From assembly GCA_900753165.1 (NCBI GenBank), contig CAADYC010000015.1, positions 1 to 22,770 on the forward strand: a DNA stretch of 22,770 nucleotides, given 5' to 3'. The translations under genes and the position numbers were made by a program. The stretch's first letter is position 1, and each line of letters opens with the position of its first letter. Below, in pieces: positions 1-7,608 of the stretch. The notes beneath the pieces were generated by a model. That model made no database searches and was not told the DNA's origin. It worked only from the letters and a program-made list of their open reading frames with translations. The DNA comes from Clostridia bacterium (GTDB lineage Bacteria; Bacillota; Clostridia; TANB77; CAG-508).

Positions 1-411
1 ATCAATTTTAATATATCTTTTAGGACGACCATTTATATCTTCAAATAAACGGACAATAGTTTCCTCTAATCTATCAGAAGTAACAGGCTTAGCCAAATAA
101 TCAAAAGTTTTAAATTTATAAGCCATCATAGCATATTCTAAGTGAGCAGTAGTAAAAATGAAATAAGTATCTTTATTACTTTCTCTAACTTTTGATGCTA
201 TTTCTAATCCAGTTTTATTAGATTTTAAATTAATATCTAAAATTAATACATCAGTTTTATTTTCATCAATATAATCAAGTAATTCATCGACATTACTAGT
301 TATTATACCAATCTTTGCATCATACTCATATTTTATAAAAATATTTTCTAGAATTTTAGAAAATTTATCTAAAATATTTATATTATCATCACAAATAGCA
401 AAATTTAACAT
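1..411 (-). CDS. LytTR-type response regulator, N-terminal receiver part (runs off left edge)
   Basis: The 137 visible codons read out of the window without a stop, so only the receiver domain is present. It begins MLNFAICDDN, giving the acidic pair D8/D9. The phosphoacceptor is D59 in the strand VLILDI, the conserved Thr is T87 or T88 in FIFTTAH, and the conserved Lys is K109 in FDYLAKPV. The start of a linker follows (GRPKRYIKI). The CDD opening, the FDYLAKP motif and the downstream linker resemble the AgrA/VirR/LytR regulators that carry a LytTR DNA-binding domain, but that domain lies outside the window, so the subclass is inferred. The start is set by AGGAGGGG 5 to 6 nt upstream on the minus strand. 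A sensor kinase may lie further left. Confident as a response regulator, moderately so for the LytTR class. Confidence 0.87.
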   Translation of the reverse strand, partial: MLNFAICDDNINILDKFSKILENIFIKYEYDAKIGIITSNVDELLDYIDENKTDVLILDINLKSNKTGLEIASKVRESNKDTYFIFTTAHLEYAMMAYKFKTFDYLAKPVTSDRLEETIVRLFEDINGRPKRYIKID

Positions 412-768
412 ATAATCCCCCTCCTATAAAGTATTAGTTTCCGAAAAAAAGTAATCGACAAAATAACAAAAATTTCCTTTATTTTCCAGAATTAATAACA
501 ATATAATCTAAAAATCATGCATTGTCAATAGAAAATTTACAAATTTATCCAATTGGTAAAAACAATTAATATTAATAGTGTTTGAAGGTAGAACAATATG
601 TATTAATAAAATACTTTTTTGTATAAAATTTGTCAAAAAATATTAAATTTAAATTAAAAGAAATAGATATATAATTTTTAATAAAAAACATTTTCTTAAC
701 ATATATATTACCAGTAATAAATTTAAATAAATCTCATAAAATTTAGAAAAGAATGGGAGCTGATAAAA
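412..768. other. AT-rich divergent intergenic region
   Basis: These 357 bases separate the minus-strand response regulator from the plus-strand deacetylase gene. They hold the regulator's promoter (500-528), a weaker second minus-strand candidate (TTGACA at 631-636 with TATTTT at 608-613, 17 nt apart) and a small inverted repeat AATTG/CAATT at 551-567 with a 7-nt spacer. I found no convincing vegetative promoter for the plus-strand gene. That would fit a sporulation sigma factor, but I could not match a sigma-G or sigma-E site with confidence. No coding potential was seen on either strand. Confidence 0.5.
500..528 (-). promoter_or_regulatory. Sigma-A-like promoter for the response regulator
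   Basis: Read on the minus strand, TTGACA (523-528) is followed after 17 nt by TATATT (500-505). It would give a leader of roughly 80 nt before the start codon at 411. Only one base of the -10 departs from consensus. Confidence 0.6.
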
Positions 769-1578
769 ATGAATAAAAAAATAATCATTACAGTAATAGT
801 AATAGTGTTACTACTGACAGTTACAATGATACAAATAGGAGAAAAAAATAAAACAAAAGAAACAACAGTAACAAACGCATCATCATTAAGCAGTAAAAAA
901 ATAGGATGGGGAATTAAAAGAAATGATAATCATGAGCAACCGGATTTAGGAAAAACAAATAAAGAGATATTGGAAAAAAATAATGGAATAGCAATGGGAA
1001 ATAATAATGATAAATTTATTTATCTAACATTTGATGAAGGATATGAAGCAGGACACACACAACAAATTTTAGCAACTTTAAAAGAAAATAATGTGACAGC
1101 AACATTTTTTATAACAGCTCATTATCTAAATACACAACCAGAATTAGTTAAACAAATGATAGATGAAGGTCATATAGTTGGAAATCATACAGTAAATCAT
1201 AAAAGCATGCCAACTTTATCAGAAGAACAAATAAATGCAGAAGTGATGGATTTGCATAAATCAATATATGAAAAATTTGGATATGAAATGAAATATATAA
1301 GACCACCAATGGGAGAATTTAGCGAAAAAAGCATAAGTGTAACAAATTCATTAGGGTATAAAACAGTAATGTGGTCATTTGCATATGAGGATTGGAATGA
1401 AAACAAACAGCCAGAAGAACAAAGTGCAAAAAAGAAAATTATAGATAATGTTCATAACGGAGAAATTATGCTTTTACATGGAAATTCAAAAACAAATACA
1501 AATATATTAGGAGATATAATTAAAAAAATAAAAAATATGGGATATGAATTTAAATCTTTAGATGAATTCAAACAATAA
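769..1578 (+). CDS. pdaA: PdaA-like spore cortex polysaccharide deacetylase
   Basis: This is a 269-aa protein with an N-terminal membrane segment or uncleaved signal (residues 4-22) and a NodB-type carbohydrate esterase 4 domain from about residue 83. The motifs are those of PdaA rather than generic deacetylases: TFDEGYE (catalytic D89, with Glu where most NodB enzymes have the metal-binding Asp), HTVNH with metal ligands H140 and H144, RPPMGEFSE (178-186), the aromatic/Asp-Trp stretch around D208-W209 and LLHGNS with H237. PdaA enzymes de-N-acetylate N-acetylmuramic acid so that muramic delta-lactam, a mark of the spore cortex needed for germination, can form. GGGAG lies 9 nt before the ATG. 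It is followed at once by yqfC and yqfD, which supports a sporulation role. Assigning it to PdaA itself rather than a paralogue is an inference from these motifs. Confidence 0.87.
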   Translation: MNKKIIITVIVIVLLLTVTMIQIGEKNKTKETTVTNASSLSSKKIGWGIKRNDNHEQPDLGKTNKEILEKNNGIAMGNNNDKFIYLTFDEGYEAGHTQQILATLKENNVTATFFITAHYLNTQPELVKQMIDEGHIVGNHTVNHKSMPTLSEEQINAEVMDLHKSIYEKFGYEMKYIRPPMGEFSEKSISVTNSLGYKTVMWSFAYEDWNENKQPEEQSAKKKIIDNVHNGEIMLLHGNSKTNTNILGDIIKKIKNMGYEFKSLDEFKQ

Positions 1579-1602
1579 ATCTATATGCAAGGAATGATGA
1601 AA

Positions 1603-1887
1603 ATGAAAAAAAAGAAAAATAATTTTTCAAAAATAGATAGATTACTGGAAATGCCGCAAGAAGTTTACACAGACACACCTAAAATAACGATAACAGGTTT
1701 TAATGAAATGATAATAGAAAATTTTAAAGGAATATTAGAATATGAAGATTATTATATCAGAATAAACACATCACTTGGAATTATAAATATAAATGGATTT
1801 GAATTAAAATTAGAAAATATGACAAATGATGATATCAAAGTTAAAGGAAAAGTAGAAAGCATCGATATAGAAAGAAAATTTGACTAG
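1603..1887 (+). CDS. yqfC: Sporulation protein YqfC
   Basis: A 94-aa protein matching the YqfC family (usual length about 90-100 aa). The core carries DTPKITITGFNEMIIEN, then FKGILEYED, IRINTSLGIININGFEL and a C-terminal DIKVKGKVESIDIE strand, so a small all-beta protein is expected. In-frame ATGs also occur at 1585, 1594 and 1597, but AAGGA at 1589-1593 is 9 nt before the ATG at 1603, which makes that the likely start. YqfC is a conserved, sigma-E-controlled mother-cell protein of endospore formers whose mechanism is not known. It lies 24 nt after the pdaA-like gene and before yqfD, the usual partner. Confidence 0.88.
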   Translation: MKKKKNNFSKIDRLLEMPQEVYTDTPKITITGFNEMIIENFKGILEYEDYYIRINTSLGIININGFELKLENMTNDDIKVKGKVESIDIERKFD

Positions 1888-1965
1888 TTTCTAAATTTAT
1901 AATTCAGTAAAAAATAAAATTTATACAAAACTGTAATTTTACAATAATAAATGAAAGGAAAAAGT

Positions 1966-3150
1966 ATGTTAATTAAAATAATATTTAATTATATAATCGG
2001 ATACATAAGAATATCGATGGAAGGATATTACATAGAAAGATTTATAAACATATGCAGAAATGAAAAAATAACAATATGGAATTTAAAAAGAGACAAAAAT
2101 GTAAAATTAGAATTAAATATAGGAATAAAAGATTTAAAAAGAGTAGCAAAAATTGCAAAACAAACAAAATGCAAAATGAAAATAATTCGAAAAAAAGGAC
2201 TACCATTTATATTCAACAAATATAAAAAAAGAAAGTTATTTTTTGTATTTCTAATAGTCATCATAATAATTTTAGCAATTTCATCAAACTTTATATGGAA
2301 CATACAAATAATAGAAGAAGACAAACAAGATATGAAAAACTTATATCAGGATGTAATAGATAGTGGACTTGCGATAGGAACAATGAAATCAAAAATAAAT
2401 ACAAAAGATATCATAAATAAAATAAGATTAAAAAGAGATGATATAGCATGGATAGGGATAGAATTAAAAGGTACAAATGCAATAGTAAGAGCAGTTAAAG
2501 CAACAGCAAAACCGAACATAGTAAATGATGAAGATTACTGCAATATTGTATCTGATAAACAAGGAATAATTACCAAAATTAGTGCACAAAATGGAACAAT
2601 AGCTGTAAAAGTAGGAGATACAGTAAATGTAGGAACAACATTAATAAATGGATGGATGGAAGGAAAATATACAGGAATAAGATATGTACATGCAAAGGGA
2701 GAAATACAAGCAAAAGTATGGCATACGAAAAGTAAAAAAATACAATATAACACTACGGAAAGAACACAAACAGGTAATATAGAGAATAAATATCAAATAA
2801 AAATAAATAATTTTGAAATAAATTTATCAAAAAGGCTTTCAAAATTCAAAATTTATGATACAATAGTGGAAGAGAATAAATTTAAGATATTTTCAGATTT
2901 TTATTTACCTATTTCTTTAATAAAAACAACAAATAAAGAAGTAAAAGAAAAACAAAAAAAATATGAAATAGAAGAAGCAAAAAACCTAGGGATACAACAA
3001 TTACAAGACGAATTAGACAATGAAATAGAGAACAAAGAAAAAATAGTCAATAAAATTACAAATACATATGAAAAAGAAGACGGGGTAGAAGTCTATGTAA
3101 CATATGAAGTGCTTGAAGATATAGGGACAAATGAAAAAATAGTTTTTTAA
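1966..3150 (+). CDS. yqfD: Sporulation protein YqfD
   Basis: A 394-aa protein of the YqfD family. It has an N-terminal cytosolic region (GYIRISMEGYYIERFINIC is characteristic), one transmembrane helix at about residues 90-112 (LFFVFLIVIIIILAISS), and a large extracytoplasmic part with the conserved stretch IAWIGIELKGTNAIVRAVKA and the GTIAVKVGDTVNVGTTLING segment, which resembles a biotinyl/lipoyl-like hairpin. The ATG at 1966 is preferred over the one at 1951 because AAAGGA (1954-1959) lies 6 nt before it and overlaps the alternative start. In endospore formers yqfD follows yqfC and both are needed for efficient sporulation at the engulfment or later stage. The end is basic and helical. The family assignment is confident; no enzymatic function is known. 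Confidence 0.88.
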   Translation: MLIKIIFNYIIGYIRISMEGYYIERFINICRNEKITIWNLKRDKNVKLELNIGIKDLKRVAKIAKQTKCKMKIIRKKGLPFIFNKYKKRKLFFVFLIVIIIILAISSNFIWNIQIIEEDKQDMKNLYQDVIDSGLAIGTMKSKINTKDIINKIRLKRDDIAWIGIELKGTNAIVRAVKATAKPNIVNDEDYCNIVSDKQGIITKISAQNGTIAVKVGDTVNVGTTLINGWMEGKYTGIRYVHAKGEIQAKVWHTKSKKIQYNTTERTQTGNIENKYQIKINNFEINLSKRLSKFKIYDTIVEENKFKIFSDFYLPISLIKTTNKEVKEKQKKYEIEEAKNLGIQQLQDELDNEIENKEKIVNKITNTYEKEDGVEVYVTYEVLEDIGTNEKIVF

Positions 3151-3151
3151 G

Positions 3152-3178
3152 TTATAAATTAAATGGATTAATTTATAA
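3152..3178 (+). repeat. AT-only inverted repeat between yqfD and the next gene
   Basis: TTATAAATTAA (3152-3162) and TTAATTTATAA (3168-3178) form a perfect 11-bp stem with a 5-nt loop, ending just before the ribosome binding site of the next gene. It has no GC pair, so it would be a weak terminator at best. It could instead be a protein site or an mRNA stability element. Confidence 0.45.
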
Positions 3179-3195
3179 TGGAAAGGAAGTACAAA

Positions 3196-4416
3196 ATGGA
3201 AGAAAGAAGTTTAAGAATAACTGGAGCAAACACAAATTTTTTCAACAAAATAACAAGTACACTAACAAAAATATTGATACCAACAAGAATTGGAATTAAT
3301 GGAATGCTAATTTCAATGAAAAGAAATAATTTAATAAAAGCATTTGAAAACTATAAAAAAGATACAGAAAATTATAATACAGATGAATTAGAAAAAAAAT
3401 ATGATGAAGCATATACTGTTTATTTAGAAGCTCTAGATAAATATGTAATGGACTCAATTTATAAAAAAGTAAAAAATAATACAGCAAGCGAATTTGAAAG
3501 AGATGCGTTATCTAGATATTATGAAGTTACAAGTTTAAAAGAAAAAGAATATATGGATTACAAATATAGAAAACAAAAATATTTATTAGAACTAGACAAA
3601 GAAAGTGTAAGCATTAATGCAAAAGAAAAAGTACAAGAAAAATATAATAGATTCTATGTAAATAAAATGGACACATTATATAAAGCAATATTAAAAAATT
3701 ATTCAATAAAACTTGCAGACACAACAAACATATATGATTCATCAAAAGAGTGGATATATGTAAAAATTTTCTATACACTAGAAGAATACATCAAAAATAT
3801 ATTACCATTAAAAATGGAAATAAATCCAAAAGATGAATTTAAAGACATAATAGATGACTACGAAAAATTTGAAAGCTATACAGTTGGCAAATTAGACACA
3901 AAAGACAATATCGAAAAAAATATGATTTTACTAGGAATAAGCAGAAAATTATTTACACACAGCATCCCTTTAATAGTAGCAGAACAATGTTATGAAAAAT
4001 TATTAAAAGATGCAAGAGTATTAGTACAAGATACAAAAATGGCAGCAAAAAGAGAAAAAGCATATGCGATGTTAATAAATTTAATAGAAGATTATAATGT
4101 TCGTTTATTATCAACAAAAGTATATTGGGAAGATACAAAAGCAAGAGAACAATATAAAAAATATTGGGACAAGTATAAAAAAATATCAAAATTAAAAGAT
4201 GTTGATTTTGTTGAATATATGAAACAAAAAGAAATATTATTTATAAAAAATGACATGAAAAAAATAGCTGGTTCAAAAGTAGATTACTTAAAAATAATTA
4301 CATACTATAGAAGAAAACTAGTTGATTATGGAGTAATAAAAGAATTAAAAAATACGTATAAATCAGAAGGAAAATATACAGGAATAATAAATAAAGAGGA
4401 CAGGGTGGTAGCATAA
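3196..4416 (+). CDS. Uncharacterised charged helical protein in the yqfD-ybeY slot
   Basis: A 406-aa protein I do not recognise. It is rich in Lys, Glu, Tyr and Asn, predicted mostly alpha-helical, with no signal peptide, no obvious membrane segment and no nucleotide-binding or metal motif. The least charged stretch is near the N-terminus (ILIPTRIGINGMLISMKRNN, about residues 30-50), which could be an amphipathic membrane-associating helix. Several stretches such as ELEKKYDEAYTVYLEALDKY have heptad-like spacing and suggest coiled coils. The start at 3196 has AAAGGAAG 6 nt upstream, better than the ATG at 3178, which lies inside a hairpin. Its stop overlaps the ybeY start (TAATG), implying translational coupling. 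In many clostridia phoH and an HD-domain gene separate yqfD from ybeY; here this gene takes that place. No function is proposed. Confidence 0.8.
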   Translation: MEERSLRITGANTNFFNKITSTLTKILIPTRIGINGMLISMKRNNLIKAFENYKKDTENYNTDELEKKYDEAYTVYLEALDKYVMDSIYKKVKNNTASEFERDALSRYYEVTSLKEKEYMDYKYRKQKYLLELDKESVSINAKEKVQEKYNRFYVNKMDTLYKAILKNYSIKLADTTNIYDSSKEWIYVKIFYTLEEYIKNILPLKMEINPKDEFKDIIDDYEKFESYTVGKLDTKDNIEKNMILLGISRKLFTHSIPLIVAEQCYEKLLKDARVLVQDTKMAAKREKAYAMLINLIEDYNVRLLSTKVYWEDTKAREQYKKYWDKYKKISKLKDVDFVEYMKQKEILFIKNDMKKIAGSKVDYLKIITYYRRKLVDYGVIKELKNTYKSEGKYTGIINKEDRVVA

Positions 4417-4892
4417 TGTATGAAATTACATATTTAAATCTAGAAAAAGGACAAGAAGATTGGGAAAGCATTGTAAAAAAAGTCTTAAATAAATGCTTTG
4501 AAGAAGAAGGGTTATTAGACTCAAAATTGATAATAACAATAACATTCACAACACCAGAAGAAATCAGAAAAATAAATAAAAAATATAGAAAAATAGACAG
4601 AGCAACAGATGTATTATCATTCCCAATGTTTGAAAAAGAAGAATTAGATGAAAAAATAAAAAATAAAGATTTTTTATATGAAGATGTTTTGGGAGATATA
4701 ATAATTTCAATTGAGAAAGTTAGAGAACAAGCAGAAGAATATGGACATAGTTTTGAAAGAGAACTAAGTTACATGTTAGTTCATGGATTTTATCACTTAA
4801 TGGGATATGACCATATTGAAGAAGAAGACAAAAAGATAATGAGACCAAAAGAAGAAAAAATCTTGAATGAGTTAAAAATCACAAGGGATTAA
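4416..4892 (+). CDS. ybeY: Endoribonuclease / rRNA maturation factor YbeY
   Basis: A 158-aa protein with the UPF0054 signature HGFYHLMGYDH, which supplies the three zinc-binding histidines H123, H127 and H133. The preceding RATDVLSFPM motif (R62 onward) forms the conserved basic groove and VLGDIIIS lies between. YbeY is a zinc-dependent single-strand endoribonuclease involved in 16S rRNA 3'-end processing and 70S ribosome quality control. Its length is typical. The start codon shares its A with the stop of the upstream gene (TAATG), and a weak GGGTGG lies 7 to 12 nt before, so translation probably depends on coupling. The next gene starts 13 nt downstream. Confidence 0.95.
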   Translation: MYEITYLNLEKGQEDWESIVKKVLNKCFEEEGLLDSKLIITITFTTPEEIRKINKKYRKIDRATDVLSFPMFEKEELDEKIKNKDFLYEDVLGDIIISIEKVREQAEEYGHSFERELSYMLVHGFYHLMGYDHIEEEDKKIMRPKEEKILNELKITRD

Positions 4893-4905
4893 AGGGGGAA
4901 AAACT

Positions 4906-5991
4906 ATGGGAAAAAATGGAGTAAGAACATTAATAATAATATTAGTTATTTTAATTTTAGCAGCTGGTGGAATCTTGGCATATAAAATAACAAAAGATAA
5001 GAAAAATATGGCACAAGAAGTCTCAGAAGATCAAAGAGAAGAAGATATACTAACAGCAGGAGTTAGTGATAACAAAATAAAAATATTTAATGGAAAAGAT
5101 AGACCAATAGCTGTAATGATTGACAACCATAATCAAGCATGGCCACAAGCTGGATTAAATAAAGCATATTTAGTATATGAAATAATAGTGGAAGGTGGAG
5201 AAACACGTTTAATGGCAGTATTTAAAGGAGTAAATGTTGATAAAATTGGACCTGTTAGAAGTTCAAGACATTATTTCTTAGATTATGCTATGGAAAATGA
5301 TGCAATATATGCACATTATGGTTGGAGCCCATTGGCAGAAAGTGATATAAAATCTTATAACATAAACAATTTAAATGGAATTACAGAAAGCACATCAACA
5401 TTTTGGAGAGTAAAAGATAAATCAGCTCCACACAATGCAGTAACAAGTACAGATGCATTATTAAAAGCAGCAAAAGCAAAGGGATATAAAACAACATCAA
5501 CAAAGAAAAGTGTGTTAAATTACACAACAGATAATGTAACATTAGAAGATGGACAAGGAGCAACAAGCATAACAATACCACATTCAAACCTTCAAACTGT
5601 AAAATATGTATATGATGAAGATAATCAAGTATATAAAAGATATGCAAGAAATAAAGCTCAAACAGATTGGGATACAGGAGATAGTATCACAACAAAAAAT
5701 ATAATAATAACAATGTGTGATAATTATACATTAGAGGATAGTGAAAACAAAGGTAGACAAGGACTTAAAAATATAGGAACATTTAATGGATATTATATAA
5801 CAAATGGAAGAGCTATAAAAATAAAATGCATAAAAGAATCAAGAAATGCTCAAACAAAATATCAAGACTTACAAGGAAATGAAATAAAGGTAAATGATGG
5901 AAATACATGGATTAATATTTGCCCAACAGATGCAAAACTTGAAATAACAGGACCAACTACAGAAGGTTCTACTACAACAAATAATATGTAA
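4906..5991 (+). CDS. DUF3048 (YerB-like) membrane-anchored protein
   Basis: A 361-aa protein with an N-terminal transmembrane anchor (residues 7-26) and no lipobox, although B. subtilis YerB is a lipoprotein. The DUF3048 N-terminal domain is clear: RPIAVMIDNHNQAWPQAG, AYLVYEIIVEGGETRLMAVF, KIGPVRSSRHYFLDYA, AIYAHYGWSP and FWRVKDKSAPHNAVTS. The C-terminal domain follows, ending in the conserved DGNTWINICP stretch. Such proteins sit on the outer face of the membrane; their biochemical function is not established. A strong AAGGGGG lies upstream and a 15-bp hairpin follows. It is probably the last gene of the pdaA-yqfCD-ybeY transcription unit. The family is confident, the function unknown. Confidence 0.88.
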   Translation: MGKNGVRTLIIILVILILAAGGILAYKITKDKKNMAQEVSEDQREEDILTAGVSDNKIKIFNGKDRPIAVMIDNHNQAWPQAGLNKAYLVYEIIVEGGETRLMAVFKGVNVDKIGPVRSSRHYFLDYAMENDAIYAHYGWSPLAESDIKSYNINNLNGITESTSTFWRVKDKSAPHNAVTSTDALLKAAKAKGYKTTSTKKSVLNYTTDNVTLEDGQGATSITIPHSNLQTVKYVYDEDNQVYKRYARNKAQTDWDTGDSITTKNIIITMCDNYTLEDSENKGRQGLKNIGTFNGYYITNGRAIKIKCIKESRNAQTKYQDLQGNEIKVNDGNTWINICPTDAKLEITGPTTEGSTTTNNM

Positions 5992-5996
5992 AACAA

Positions 5997-6032
5997 ATGG
6001 CATAATAAAATGATATAATTTTATTATGCCAT
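5997..6032 (+). terminator. Strong AT-rich hairpin after the DUF3048 gene
   Basis: ATGGCATAATAAAAT (5997-6011) and ATTTTATTATGCCAT (6018-6032) form a perfect 15-bp stem with a GATATA loop. There is no clean T-tract beyond the stem (GGATATTTATATTATTATAGG follows), so it could act as a weak terminator or an mRNA 3'-end stabiliser between two operons. Confidence 0.6.
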
Positions 6033-6069
6033 GGATATTTATATTATTATAGGAAAGGAAGTAACAAAA

Positions 6070-6405
6070 ATGAATATATATGATACAGCAAACAGATTAG
6101 CACAAGAACTTAAACAATCAGAAGAATATGTAAATTACAAAATGGCTAAAGAAGCATTAAGGTTAAATCCAGATTTAAAGAAAAAAATAGAAGAATTTGA
6201 AGCTGCTAGATATGATGCTCAAATAACAGCTATGCAAACAGGAAAAAATGATGAAGAAAAAACTAAAAAAATGCAACAATTATATATTGAATTATATGAA
6301 AATCAAGATGCAGCAAAATTTTTTGATGCCGAAACAAAATTTAATATAATTTTGTCAGATGTTAATAAAATAATTGGTGATGCAGTAATGGATGTACTTA
6401 AATAA
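6070..6405 (+). CDS. YlbF/YmcA family regulator (DUF964)
   Basis: A 111-aa all-helical protein of the YlbF family: IYDTANRLAQELKQSEEYVNYKMAKEAL, then NPDLKKKIEEFEAARYDAQ and a C-terminal FNIILSDVNKIIGDAVMDVL helix. In B. subtilis YlbF and YmcA form a complex with YaaT that tunes RNase Y-dependent mRNA processing and influences competence, biofilm formation and sporulation. Whether this protein is the YlbF or the YmcA member cannot be told here. The start at 6070 has AAAGGAAG 8 nt before it; an in-frame ATG at 6031 lies inside the preceding hairpin and is unlikely to be used. Confidence 0.87.
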   Translation: MNIYDTANRLAQELKQSEEYVNYKMAKEALRLNPDLKKKIEEFEAARYDAQITAMQTGKNDEEKTKKMQQLYIELYENQDAAKFFDAETKFNIILSDVNKIIGDAVMDVLK

Positions 6406-6458
6406 TATAAAAATTGGATTATTTATAATAACATTATTAGTAAAGAAAGGAAACAAAT

Positions 6459-7148
6459 ATGGAATTTATAATTTTACTAATAATAAATATAATAATATAT
6501 ATTACATTAAAATTTATATTTGATGTAAATTTGAAAAAAATAAAACAAATAAGTCAAAATAAAGAATTAGATAAATTAACACAAAAATACCCAGAAAATA
6601 TAGAAATATGCAAATGGTATTTAAATAAATTAAACAATGAAAGTGTAAAAATAGAAGAAGACAAAAATTCAAATTCAACATTATATTTAGTAACAAGTAA
6701 CAAAATTTTTATAGCAAATTTAAAAGACAGTTACACCAGAATACAAACAATAGCACATGAATGCTTACATTCAATTCAAAGTAAAAAAATGTTATGGTTT
6801 AACTTTATATTTTCAAATATATATTTAATATTTTTTGCAATTACATGTGTATTAGGAATATTAAAAAACTTACCAAATAAAATGATGCTTTTAACAATAT
6901 TTATATTAGCGGGATTTGTATATTATGCAGTAAGGACATATTTGGAAAATGATGCAATGATAAAAGCTAGATTTTTAGCAAAAGAATATATGCAAGAAAT
7001 GAAATTATCTAGAAGAGAAGAAATAGAACAAATTGTTAATAAATATGATGAACTAAATGATGTTGGAATAAAATGTACAAATTTTCAATTGTTAAGTAGT
7101 GTATTAATTAAAAATATAATATTGACATTAATTTTTATTATTTTTTAA
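6459..7148 (+). CDS. Putative membrane zinc metallopeptidase with HECLH motif
   Basis: A 229-aa protein with an N-terminal membrane helix (residues 2-22), a cytosolic or extracytoplasmic part, the metallopeptidase motif AHECLHSIQ (H100-E101-C-L-H104), two central membrane helices (about 111-135 and 141-160) and a hydrophobic C-terminus (about 212-229). E163 in YLENDAMIKA, soon after the fourth hydrophobic segment, is a plausible third zinc ligand. This layout recalls the YugP-like neutral zinc peptidases of the membrane, whose motif is usually AHEVGHAIQ, but the protein is divergent. AAAGGAAA lies 7 nt upstream. It stands between a YlbF-like gene and secG, with no close functional link visible. 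Peptidase activity is inferred from the motif only. Confidence 0.6.
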   Translation: MEFIILLIINIIIYITLKFIFDVNLKKIKQISQNKELDKLTQKYPENIEICKWYLNKLNNESVKIEEDKNSNSTLYLVTSNKIFIANLKDSYTRIQTIAHECLHSIQSKKMLWFNFIFSNIYLIFFAITCVLGILKNLPNKMMLLTIFILAGFVYYAVRTYLENDAMIKARFLAKEYMQEMKLSRREEIEQIVNKYDELNDVGIKCTNFQLLSSVLIKNIILTLIFIIF

Positions 7149-7166
7149 AATAAAGAAATAGCATAC

Positions 7167-7195
7167 TTGCATTTTAAAAATATATATGATAAAAT
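7167..7195 (+). promoter_or_regulatory. Sigma-A promoter for secG
   Basis: TTGCAT (7167-7172), a 17-nt spacer and TAAAAT (7190-7195), giving a leader of about 35 nt before the strong GAGGAGG site of secG. Confidence 0.75.
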
Positions 7196-7236
7196 ATGCC
7201 AAGTAATATAAAGCAAACCGCGAGGAGGAATTGTAA

Positions 7237-7485
7237 ATGAGTGTAATAAGAACAATATTAACAGTGATATATTTTGTAATAGCATTAGTTGTAATAATAT
7301 TAGCATTAATACAAACAAAAGATGATTCAGGATTATCACAAACAATAACAGGTTCATCAACAAACAACTTTTATGAAAAAAATAAAGGTAGAACTAAAGA
7401 AGGAAAACAAAAAAGAATGATGGTTATTTCTTCAATTGTTTTCGGTGTTCTAACATTAGTATTAGGAATATTATATTTAATGTAG
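7237..7485 (+). CDS. secG: Preprotein translocase subunit SecG
   Basis: An 82-aa protein with two membrane helices (about residues 5-25 and 60-80) joined by a loop holding DSGLSQTITGSSTNNFYEKNKG, the polar Gly/Ser-rich linker typical of SecG. SecG is the small accessory subunit of the SecYEG channel. The AGGAGG-type site ends 7 to 8 nt before the ATG. The gene has its own promoter and an intrinsic terminator that starts directly at its stop codon, so it is probably monocistronic. Placement just before rnr is common in Firmicutes. Confidence 0.95.
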   Translation: MSVIRTILTVIYFVIALVVIILALIQTKDDSGLSQTITGSSTNNFYEKNKGRTKEGKQKRMMVISSIVFGVLTLVLGILYLM

Positions 7486-7513
7486 GAGGCGTAAAAAAAC
7501 GCTTCTTTTTTTT
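7486..7513 (+). terminator. Intrinsic terminator after secG
   Basis: GAGGCGT (7486-7492) pairs with ACGCTTC (7499-7505), with one G-U pair and an A6 loop, followed by eight T (7506-7513). Confidence 0.85.
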
Positions 7514-7529
7514 ATCCAAATGAAAAATA

Positions 7530-7558
7530 TTGTATAAATCGAAATACGATGTTATAAT
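7530..7558 (+). promoter_or_regulatory. Sigma-A promoter for rnr
   Basis: TTGTAT (7530-7535), a 17-nt spacer and the perfect -10 TATAAT (7553-7558), about 50 nt before the rnr start codon. Confidence 0.8.
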
Positions 7559-7608
7559 ATATTGAGATTGCAAATATGCAAAATTTCAAATATTTGAAAG
7601 GAAGAAAA

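Noticed and set aside
600..710. Possible short peptide (about 17 codons) on the minus strand upstream of the response regulator, as an AgrD-like signal
   Set aside because: No ribosome binding site, no processing motif and only AT-rich composition support it.
660..768. Sigma-G-type promoter before the pdaA-like gene (GATAT at 666-670 with CATTTTC at 689-695)
   Set aside because: The spacing is right but the -10 matches the consensus poorly, and in so AT-rich a region such partial matches are expected by chance.
6031..6069. Earlier ATG start for the YlbF-family gene
   Set aside because: It lies in the arm of the upstream hairpin without a ribosome binding site, while the ATG at 6070 has AAAGGAAG at good spacing and matches the family's N-terminus.
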